Part shown: positions 1-5,669 of the stretch, piece by piece
How positions within the stretch are numbered: position 1 is the stretch's first letter
How the letters are laid out: each line of letters opens with the position of its first letter
Assembly: GCA_022566435.1 (NCBI GenBank)
Contig: JADFIX010000253.1
Coordinates: 1-6,370 of the forward strand
DNA: 6,370 bases
Direction of reading: 5' to 3'
Source of the DNA: Planctomycetota bacterium
GTDB lineage: Bacteria; Planctomycetota; Phycisphaerae; UBA1845
Program-made: the position numbers and the translations under genes
Notes under the pieces: generated by a model
Databases searched by the model: none
Told to the model about the DNA's origin: nothing
What the model saw: only the letters and a program-made list of their open reading frames with translations

Positions 1-3000
1 GGGCACGTTGCCCAGCAACTCCAGCGCATCCGACACCCGCATGTCGAGCACGTCGGCGATGCTCTTGCCGCGATACTGAACCTCGAGCGTTTCCGGTATA
101 TAGCGGGCGCCCTTGCAGTTTTCGCATTCGACCCATACGTCAGGAAGAAAGTGCATCTCGATGCAGCGCTGTCCCATTCCCTCACACGTCTCGCATCGAC
201 CGCCGGGCCTGTTGAAACTGAAGCGATTCGGCCCGTAGCCGCGAATCTTGCTGAGCGGTAGCTTGGCGTACAACTCGCGAATCGTATCGAACAGACCGGT
301 GTAGGTGGCCGGGTTGCTCGTCGGACTGTTTCCGATCGGTGCTTGATCGACATTGATGACCTTGTCGATTTGCTCGACGCCTGCGATCCGCTCATGCCCG
401 CCCGCCACCGTCCTTGCACGATGTATTCGCGCCGCCAGGGCGTTGTAAAGAACCTGCGTGACCAGGCTGCTCTTGCCGCTACCTGACACTCCGGTGACAC
501 AGGTAAAGCGGCCAAGCGGAAACGCGACGTCGATCTCCCGCAGGTTGTTCTCCCGCGCGCCGTGTACGGTCAACCAGGAGACCTCGCGATCGTTTACCAC
601 GCGGCGGTTGGACGGCACGTCGATGGCCTCCCTGCCCGATAGATACTTGCCGGTCAGCGACTTGCGGCTCCGGCGAATCTGCTTCGGCGATGCCGCGGCC
701 GTCACTTCGCCGCCGAACGCTCCGGCACCCGGACCGAAATCGATGATATGGTCGGCCGAGTCGATGATCTCGCGATCGTGTTCCACAACCACCAGCGTGT
801 TGCCTAAATTTCGCAGCCGTTTCAATGCGTTCACGAGACGTTGATTATCCCGCGGATGCAGGCCGATTGTCGGTTCGTCCAGCACGTACAGCACGCCGGT
901 CAGCCCGGTCCCGATCTGCGAGGCAAGCTGTATCCGTTGCGATTCACCGCCGGAAAGTGTGGAAGCCGTCCGATGAAGCGATACATAGTCCAACCCGACG
1001 TCTACCAGAAACCTCAGCCGGGCGGTGACCTCATGGAGCAGCTCGCCGGCGATCTTCCGCCGCCGGGCGTCCAGGCGAAGCGAGTCGAACCAGGAAAGCG
1101 TTTTGCCGAGCGGCCAAAGGCAGACTTCGTAGATTGTCGCATTCCCGACGCGTACCCCCGCCGGGACGGGATTCAGACGTCCCCCGGCACAGGCGTCGCA
1201 CGGAACATCCGTGACCAGCTCCTCCAATCGCTTGCGATATTGCCAACTCGATCGCGTGGCACGGTTGACCGCGGGAAAGAACCCATGCCATTTGAACCGC
1301 AAGCCGCGAAGATCGTCTGCCGACCCTTTCTTACGACGTGCCCCTCGCGGCACCACATCAATCCAGTGATCGCCGCAGCCGTGGAGGAACGAGAGTCGCT
1401 GCGTTTCGGTCAACTGGTTCCATGGCCTGCTGAGATCGAAGCCGATGAAGTCTGCCAGAGCAGCGGCGATCGTGCCCAGTTTCGGGGAAGAATCGAGATT
1501 GCCCCATCCCGCGATGGCGCCGTCAGCAATCGATCGCGTAGGATGGAGTACGATGGCGGCGGGGCTCGCGCCTTTTTGAATACCCAGCCCCTCGCAGCCA
1601 TCGCACCACCCGAGACGGCTATTAAAGGAGAAGTGATGGGGCGTCGGTTCGTCGAAACTCCGTCCACACTTCTCACATGAATGATGCTGCGAGAATCTGC
1701 GGTCACTCTTTTCGTCCGCATGGGCGATGAGCACGCCGTTGCCGACGGACAGCCCCTGCTCCACGCTATCGGTGATCCGCGCCCGCTGCGCCTTGCGCAC
1801 GACGACACGATCGACGACCAATTCCACGTCGTGCGTTCGCTTGTGATCGATGTCGATCGGCGCGTCCAACATGTGGATTTCACCGTCCACGCGTACGCGA
1901 GCGTATCCGTTCGCCCGTTCGCGTTCGAAGAGGTGGCTGTAGGTTTCGTTTCCCGACGGCTCCACGGGTGCCAGTAAGATGACCTTCGTACCTTCGCCAA
2001 AAGACAGGATACGCTCGACGATCTCGTCGCTGGTCTGCGTTCCGATGGGCACGCGGCAATCGGGGCAATAGGGCTCACCGATACGCGCCCAAAGCACGCG
2101 CATGTAGTCGTAGATTTCCGTGATCGTGCCGACCGTCGAACGCGGCGACTTACTCGCCGTTTTCTGCTCGATGCAGATGGCGGGCGAAAGGCCGTATACG
2201 TGATCCACTTTCGGCGGTTGCAGGCGACTCAAAAACTGCCGGGCATACGCGCTCAGGGACTCGACGTAACGCCGCTGGCCTTCCGCGTAGATCGTGTCGA
2301 TGGCCAGACTCGTCTTACCCGATCCGCTCGGTCCGCTGAACACGGTCGTCTTGCCCCGAGGGATCGTAACGGTGATATCTTTGAGGTTGTGCTGCCTGGC
2401 TCCCACGACGGTGATCGCGTCCGGCTCGCCGTTTGTGCGCTTATCGCCGGCAGAAGGCGACGGTCCCTTCTTCTTCGTTTTTCCGCTCGTTCGTTTCGTG
2501 GACTTGATTCCTAATACGCCTTGCAGGGCAATACCGGTGTACGATCGTTTGGTGGCGGCCACCTTTTCCGGTGTGCCCGCCGCCACCACAAGTCCGCCGC
2601 CCTTGCCGCCTTCGGGTCCCAGGTCGATCACCCAGTCGGCCGTCTTGACCACGTCCAGATTGTGCTCGATGACCAACACCGTGTTGCCCGCGTCGACGAA
2701 ACCGTGCAGCACACCAAGCAGCTTTCTGATGTCGTCGAAGTGCAGACCGGTCGTCGGTTCGTCGAGTAGATAGAGCGTTCGACCGGTCGATCGTTTTACG
2801 AGTTCCCGAGCGAGTTTGATGCGCTGCGCCTCGCCCCCCGAGAGCGTCGTGGACGACTGCCCGAGCTTGAGGTAATCGAGCCCCACGTCGTGCAGCGTGC
2901 GGAGCATGGCCGCGATCTTCGGAATCGCTTCGAAGTGGGCCAACGCCTGCTGCACGTCCATGTCCAGCACGTCCGCGATGTTCTTGCCTTTGTAGAGGAT

Positions 3001-3627
3001 TTGCTGCGTTTCGCGGTTGAATCGCTTACCGCCGCACACCGGACATTTCACCCAAATATCCGCCAGAAAATCCATTTCCATGCGGTTGCTACCGTTGCCC
3101 TCGCATGCTTCGCAGCGACCGCCGCCCTTTTTTCCCGTGGCCACATTGAAGCTGAAACGCCCGGGCTTGTATCCGCGGACTTTGGCGTCCGGCAGTTTGG
3201 TGAAAAGCGCACGGATTTCGTCGAACATTTTGATGTAGGTCGCGGGGTTCGATCGCGGCGTGCGGCCGATGGGGGATTGATCGATGTCGATCACTTTATC
3301 GAGATAGTCGAGCCCGTCGATTCGATCGTGGTTGCCGGGATGGACTTTGGTGGCCCCGTTGAGATCTCGCGAGAGTGTTTCGCGGATGATGTCGTTGACC
3401 AATGAACTCTTGCCCGAACCCGACACGCCGGTGACACAAACGAAACGCGCCAGCGGGATGTCGACGGTGATATTTCGAAGATTGTTCTGCCGGGCACCGA
3501 CCACGGTCAGCCAGGACACGTCACCATTGGACCGCGCGGCGGCGCTTTCGGCTTGCGAGGTAGACGGTCCGCGCGTCCGGCCGTCGGCTTTCTTATTCGA
3601 AATCTTCCCCTTCGCTCGTTTCGTCAT
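1..3627 (-). CDS. uvrA: UvrA-type excinuclease ABC subunit, fused C-N-C module order, 3' end cut by the window
   Basis: ATP-dependent damage-recognition subunit of nucleotide excision repair, which loads UvrB on DNA. The frame is open for 1209 codons without a stop and leaves the window at the left edge. Visible modules: first C-terminal half, with Walker A GVSGSGKSS (Lys73), zinc cysteines 172, 175, 195 and 198, signature LSGGEAQR (262-269) and Walker B LLDEPTTGLH (Asp289/Glu290); a Lys/Ser-rich linker near 375-405; a full N-terminal half, with GPSGSGKTSLA (Lys438), EGQRRYVESLSAYARQFL, zinc cysteines 651, 654, 675 and 678, LSGGESQR (to 898) and LDEPTIGLHPRDN (Asp917/Glu918); and a second C-half, with GVSGSGKSS (Lys1052) and zinc cysteines 1145, 1148, 1168 and 1171, cut before its signature motif. 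Normal UvrA is about 940 residues in N-C order; Chlamydiae and planctomycetes carry about double-length forms. ATG 3627-3625 is the first start after an in-frame TGA (3631-3633). No strong ribosome binding site is seen. The family is certain; the complete architecture is not. Confidence 0.96.
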   Translation of the reverse strand, partial: MTKRAKGKISNKKADGRTRGPSTSQAESAAARSNGDVSWLTVVGARQNNLRNITVDIPLARFVCVTGVSGSGKSSLVNDIIRETLSRDLNGATKVHPGNHDRIDGLDYLDKVIDIDQSPIGRTPRSNPATYIKMFDEIRALFTKLPDAKVRGYKPGRFSFNVATGKKGGGRCEACEGNGSNRMEMDFLADIWVKCPVCGGKRFNRETQQILYKGKNIADVLDMDVQQALAHFEAIPKIAAMLRTLHDVGLDYLKLGQSSTTLSGGEAQRIKLARELVKRSTGRTLYLLDEPTTGLHFDDIRKLLGVLHGFVDAGNTVLVIEHNLDVVKTADWVIDLGPEGGKGGGLVVAAGTPEKVAATKRSYTGIALQGVLGIKSTKRTSGKTKKKGPSPSAGDKRTNGEPDAITVVGARQHNLKDITVTIPRGKTTVFSGPSGSGKTSLAIDTIYAEGQRRYVESLSAYARQFLSRLQPPKVDHVYGLSPAICIEQKTASKSPRSTVGTITEIYDYMRVLWARIGEPYCPDCRVPIGTQTSDEIVERILSFGEGTKVILLAPVEPSGNETYSHLFERERANGYARVRVDGEIHMLDAPIDIDHKRTHDVELVVDRVVVRKAQRARITDSVEQGLSVGNGVLIAHADEKSDRRFSQHHSCEKCGRSFDEPTPHHFSFNSRLGWCDGCEGLGIQKGASPAAIVLHPTRSIADGAIAGWGNLDSSPKLGTIAAALADFIGFDLSRPWNQLTETQRLSFLHGCGDHWIDVVPRGARRKKGSADDLRGLRFKWHGFFPAVNRATRSSWQYRKRLEELVTDVPCDACAGGRLNPVPAGVRVGNATIYEVCLWPLGKTLSWFDSLRLDARRRKIAGELLHEVTARLRFLVDVGLDYVSLHRTASTLSGGESQRIQLASQIGTGLTGVLYVLDEPTIGLHPRDNQRLVNALKRLRNLGNTLVVVEHDREIIDSADHIIDFGPGAGAFGGEVTAAASPKQIRRSRKSLTGKYLSGREAIDVPSNRRVVNDREVSWLTVHGARENNLREIDVAFPLGRFTCVTGVSGSGKSSLVTQVLYNALAARIHRARTVAGGHERIAGVEQIDKVINVDQAPIGNSPTSNPATYTGLFDTIRELYAKLPLSKIRGYGPNRFSFNRPGGRCETCEGMGQRCIEMHFLPDVWVECENCKGARYIPETLEVQYRGKSIADVLDMRVSDALELLGNVP

Positions 3628-3647
3628 CGGTCATACATCTAGAAATC

Positions 3648-3653
3648 ATCATA
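3648..3653 (-). promoter_or_regulatory. Possible -10 box upstream of uvrA
   Basis: Reading the minus strand, TATGAT lies about 20 bases before the uvrA ATG and differs from the sigma-70 consensus TATAAT by one base. No good -35 element is visible 16-18 bases further upstream. The gene must be transcribed from somewhere between the repeat element and its ATG or through the repeats, so this is only a candidate site. No LexA-like operator was recognised. Confidence 0.2.
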
Positions 3654-3696
3654 ACGCTAAGCCACGCTTGTGATCTACGCCACGGGTGCGTTCTCG

Positions 3697-3788
3697 CTTC
3701 GCCCCAAAGGGGCAGCAACATGTCAGCCCAGGGCATCGCCCTGGGTTTACGGCGCGCAATACCAAAAAAGCCCTGAAGGGGCGCAACA
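3697..3788 (+). repeat. REP-like palindromic repeat, copy A
   Basis: A 92-base repeat whose second copy lies inverted at 4010-4100. It contains three compact palindromes: GCCCCAAAGGGGC, then CCCAGGGC-ATC-GCCCTGGG, and at its end GCCCTGAAGGGGC followed by GCAACA. The first half (about 48 bases) and the last 19 bases match copy B with only a few differences. About 23 bases between them are unrelated, so the palindromes are what is conserved. Repeats of this style are widespread between genes in planctomycete genomes. It lies about 70 bases upstream of the uvrA start, between the gene and the transposase remnant, so it could form hairpins in any leader RNA that crosses it. Confidence 0.8.
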
Positions 3789-3796
3789 AACAAGCA

Positions 3797-3984
3797 ATCC
3801 CCAACGTACCGTTCATCAAACGAAAAGACGATGGCGACTCGAGAACATTCGAAACTCTTCCTGGAATGTCATCGTCCGTTGATGCTGTTGCTCGATGGAC
3901 CGCCGCACATGTTCTACCTGCGACTCGCTCAAGGAAAACGCCCCGTATCGTGCTGTCAATGAGGTGAACGAGATTCCTCGACAT
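3797..3984 (-). pseudogene. Remnant of an IS200-like/RAYT transposase with internal deletion and frameshifts
   Basis: Three pieces in three frames read like the two ends of a RAYT (Y1/IS200-like transposase, normally about 140-200 residues). From 3984, MSRNLVHLI resembles the family's N-terminal strand. From about 3947, YGAFSLSESQVEHVRRSIEQ and then TMTFQEEFRMF match the typical C-terminal stretch after the catalytic region. After a further frameshift, 3820-3797 reads FDERYVGD, close to the usual FDERYVWD ending; the next codon is TGC where a TGA stop would be expected. The middle, including the HUH motif and the catalytic tyrosine, is absent: the N-terminal scrap joins the C-terminal part near 3948-3958. 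It is flanked by inverted repeats, as intact RAYT genes are. Recognition is from memory of the family, not an alignment. Confidence 0.7.
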
Positions 3985-4009
3985 TGACTGTGCATGCCCG
4001 GTCCTCGGC

Positions 4010-4100
4010 TGTTGCGCCCTTTCAGGGCTCCTACGTTGTTGTATTCCGGTCCCCAGGGCGTTGCCCTGGGCTGCCATGTCGCTGCCCCGTTGGGGCGAAC
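4010..4100 (-). repeat. REP-like palindromic repeat, copy B (inverted relative to copy A)
   Basis: Read on the minus strand, this copy starts TTCGCCCCAACGGGGCAGCG, has the central palindrome CCCAGGGC-AAC-GCCCTGGG and ends GCCCTGAAAGGGCGCAACA. It matches copy A (3697-3788) at both ends but not in the 23-base middle. Compensating or neutral differences keep the stems paired, for example the loops AAA versus AAC and ATC versus AAC. It lies just upstream of the transposase remnant's start, so the two copies flank the remnant head to head. Its outer end runs directly into a 30-base tandem array that appears to reuse its GTTGGGGCGAAC end. Confidence 0.8.
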
Positions 4101-4170
4101 AATAGTCGCAAACGAACAACCGGGGCAAACCACGATCGCACACGAACAACGGGGGCGAACCGCGAACACA
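4081..4170. repeat. Short tandem array, 30-base period, about three units
   Basis: Units 4111-4140 and 4141-4170 share most positions, including ACGAACAAC followed by a G-rich run and then AAAC/GAAC. A more diverged unit, 4081-4110, overlaps the outer end of repeat copy B (CCGTTGGGGCGAAC, then TCGCA). The common core is GGGGCGAAC or a close variant every 30 bases. The array seems to have grown from the end of the REP-like repeat. No coding function is proposed; its period being a multiple of three keeps spurious frames open through it. Confidence 0.65.
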
Positions 4171-4172
4171 CA

Positions 4173-4226
4173 CGCGGCGCAGATCGTGCGCGCGGCGCAG
4201 ATCGTACGCGCGGCGAAGATCGATCG
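4173..4226. repeat. Perfectly phased 18-base tandem repeat, three units
   Basis: Three consecutive units at 4173-4190, 4191-4208 and 4209-4226. Unit one is CGCGGCGCAGATCGTGCG; unit two differs at one position (GTACG for GTGCG); unit three reads CGCGGCGAAGATCGATCG. The array begins two bases after the 30-base array ends. Such low divergence suggests recent slippage or unequal exchange. It may be variable in copy number between strains. Confidence 0.85.
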
Positions 4227-4538
4227 CAAGCAACCTGCGTAGAACAACGAGCATTCCGACCGATGGCTGCTGCCATGGGCAACCAACCGTTCGCCCGTTA
4301 CTGGGCTGGGAGCGGATCCCAAAATGGGTGGCCAACCTGCGGACGGTCGTATTGGGGCCTTGTGATGCGGGCGCTTGACCACGCGGATGTACCATCTGTC
4401 TCTTGCTCAGTCACGTACGTTAGGCTCCGAACTTGCGCAATCGCTTGCACTGGGGCGCGAATGACTCAAAAGCGCGCCCCCGCCCGATTGGTCGGCGTTC
4501 GGTGGTCTCGCCCGTGGTCGTTCGGAATTCGCCGGCGT
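4227..4538. other. Intergenic stretch with no recognisable feature
   Basis: About 310 bases lie between the 18-base array and the stop of the GIY-YIG gene. Open frames cross it on both strands, but they run into repeats on one side or antisense to the nuclease gene on the other. None has a domain or motif I recognise. I see no convincing rho-independent terminator after the nuclease stop, no tRNA and no further copy of the palindromic repeat. Confidence 0.5.
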
Positions 4539-5141
4539 TTAGCGTTCGATGTCCACATTGAGTGGCGGACGCATGCGGCCGATTGCCATATCCTCGAGGT
4601 AAAACCTGTTTGCGGCGTGTTTCTCGCCGTCCAATTCGACGTAGGAAAGCCCTACGTTCTGCAGGACAATCTCCCGCGTGTCGGGCGAATCGGGGAAAAG
4701 GTGTTCGATTCCCGCCCGCAATTGACACGATGTTGTTGGGGCTTTGGCCTTCGCCGCACCGCGCCCCAAAGGCAGAATACGTTGCCGGGCGAGCAACAGG
4801 TGCTGGCTAACGCGTTTTCGCAAGCCCGCAGCAGTCTTTCCTACATAGAGTGGAATCGGCAAGTCGGTGCGCAACCCAAGCCAATCGTCGTTGATGTAAA
4901 GTAAGACGTTCTTGCCGCCGGGCCCCTTCAGGTTCAAGTCGCGTCGGCAGTGTTTCGAACGGAGTAGCTCTCCACCTCCGGTCCACCAGAATGTGTAGAT
5001 TGCGCTGCATTTGGGCAGGCATTCCGTTTTGAGCTTGGTGCCGTTTTCTACGGTCAATTCGCGAATCCGCGCGTATCTTATTCTACAAAGTTGCTCGAAC
5101 CATCGTCCCAACGACCCACCGTCTAGACTCGCTGGCATCAT
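4539..5141 (-). CDS. GIY-YIG nuclease-fold protein, about 200 residues
   Basis: Likely a small GIY-YIG endonuclease-fold protein; its substrate is unknown. Motifs, numbered from the start chosen here: AIYTFWW (47-53, GIY equivalent, Tyr49), LYVGKT (98-103, YIG equivalent, Tyr99), Arg108/Arg110 and His114 in LRKRVSQHL, Glu183 in YLEDMAIG and Asn195 in RPPLNVD. These are the residues that form the catalytic site in the family. About 50 residues separate the two tyrosines, much more than in UvrC or homing enzymes, so the domain has an insertion (roughly 55-95) containing LKGPGG. The frame could begin at 5195, but ATG 5141 is preferred because AGGAG (5149-5153) lies 7 bases before it. A second ATG follows at 5138. 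The gene starts 75 bases after the zinc-ribbon gene's stop and may be cotranscribed with it. No partner methylase is present, so a restriction role is not supported. Confidence 0.85.
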   Translation of the reverse strand: MMPASLDGGSLGRWFEQLCRIRYARIRELTVENGTKLKTECLPKCSAIYTFWWTGGGELLRSKHCRRDLNLKGPGGKNVLLYINDDWLGLRTDLPIPLYVGKTAAGLRKRVSQHLLLARQRILPLGRGAAKAKAPTTSCQLRAGIEHLFPDSPDTREIVLQNVGLSYVELDGEKHAANRFYLEDMAIGRMRPPLNVDIER

Positions 5142-5148
5142 GACACGA

Positions 5149-5153
5149 CTCCT
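5149..5153 (-). promoter_or_regulatory. Ribosome binding site deciding the GIY-YIG start
   Basis: AGGAG on the minus strand is followed by seven bases and then ATGATG. This is near-ideal Shine-Dalgarno spacing and favours a start at 5141 over the upstream ATG at 5195, which has no comparable site before it. Confidence 0.6.
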
Positions 5154-5216
5154 GCTTGCTGACTCAATGTTCTCGCCGCTACTGTTGCGTAGCATGCGTT
5201 ACGAAATCGGTTGTAC

Positions 5217-5669
5217 CTACAATGTGTCCGGCGGCGAACCGTCATCCTCGTCGGATTCCGACTCGATCTGAAACGCCCGAATCCACTCGAAAACGACACC
5301 GACGAATAAGAACAGGAGAAAGGGCAGGCGGTCGGATTGCAAGACGCCACGATCCACCAGCACATATGCCACCGGTATCGACGCCACCGACACGGCGGTC
5401 AGAATCATCGCCCGGCGATAGCGACTCTTGCCGACGGTAGCTCTCGCAGGCTTCGGCTGATCCGGCAGAAAGGCCTCCGGACCGTACGTGTCGACTATGC
5501 GATCGCGTCGGTTGAACGCCGAGCCGCACGCGGGACATTCTCCAGTGTAGGCCTCACCGGTAAGCGGCGCCCCGCATGCCTCGCAATCGACCGGGAATTC
5601 TTTCGCTGACGGCTCAAACGAATCCGATGACGTTTCGATCTCTTCCTCACAATCGCCTGTGGCGTCCGG
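5217..5669 (-). CDS. Zinc-ribbon plus two-helix membrane protein, start codon not located
   Basis: A frame of 150 codons with no recognised enzymatic function. Numbering from the first codon after the upstream stop, it has an acidic lead, a zinc ribbon CEACG...CPACG (Cys29, 32, 45 and 48), a linker containing RRDRIVDTYGPEAFL, two hydrophobic segments (about 88-107 and 116-133) and an acidic tail ESESDEDDG. A short N-terminal ribbon followed by membrane helices is a common layout among planctomycete hypothetical proteins. The only ATG, at 5408, is codon 88 and would remove the ribbon. No ATG, GTG or TTG occurs in frame between the upstream TAG (5670-5672) and the ribbon, so a rare start such as ATC at 5639 (just after GAGGAAGAG), coupled reinitiation or a sequence error must be considered. 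The two-cysteine-pair spacing makes it unlikely that the ribbon region is non-coding. Confidence 0.7.
   Translation of the reverse strand, partial: PDATGDCEEEIETSSDSFEPSAKEFPVDCEACGAPLTGEAYTGECPACGSAFNRRDRIVDTYGPEAFLPDQPKPARATVGKSRYRRAMILTAVSVASIPVAYVLVDRGVLQSDRLPFLLFLFVGVVFEWIRAFQIESESDEDDGSPPDTL

Larger units (their letters stand above)
3697..4100. mobile_element. Composite RAYT/REP-like element, about 404 bp, non-autonomous
   Basis: Two inverted copies of the palindrome-rich repeat (3697-3788 and 4010-4100) bracket an internally deleted, frameshifted transposase remnant (3797-3984). In known REP-associated tyrosine transposase (RAYT) systems the gene is flanked by inverted REP sequences, and derivatives that have lost most of the gene are moved in trans. 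The layout here fits such a derivative. Because the HUH and catalytic tyrosine regions are gone, it cannot encode its own transposase. No target-site duplication was recognised, as expected for this HUH-type family. The element's exact outer limits are inferred from where the two repeats stop matching. Confidence 0.6.

Noticed and set aside
841..1680. Plus-strand open frame of 279 codons inside uvrA
   Set aside because: It is the mirror of the uvrA frame, with codons in exact register. GC-rich codon use removes stops on the opposite strand, and the protein has no recognisable motif.
4081..4226. Tandem units considered as a CRISPR array
   Set aside because: The units are adjacent without unique spacers and differ in length between the two arrays, so they are simple tandem repeats.
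3649..4395. Minus-strand open frame of 248 codons upstream of uvrA, considered as the missing UvrA N-half
   Set aside because: It contains no Walker A, SGGESQR or zinc motif. Its content is translated repeat DNA and the transposase scrap, so it does not supply the missing module.
4440..4538. Possible terminator after the GIY-YIG stop
   Set aside because: Several G/C-rich stretches are present, but no stable stem followed by a T run is visible on the minus strand.
4680..4725. TGTTCGATTCCCGCCCGC, which resembles a tRNA T-arm and acceptor end
   Set aside because: No matching D-arm, anticodon arm or 5' acceptor strand lies upstream, and the bases are explained by the GIY-YIG coding sequence on the other strand.
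3984..4904. Plus-strand open frame of 306 codons
   Set aside because: It crosses the inverted repeat, both tandem arrays (whose periods are multiples of three and so keep frames open) and then runs antisense to the GIY-YIG gene. No domain is recognisable.
5410..5538. Overlapping minus-strand frames of 90-100 codons across the zinc-ribbon gene
   Set aside because: They are shadows in other frames; only the frame with paired cysteines and membrane segments has protein-like content.
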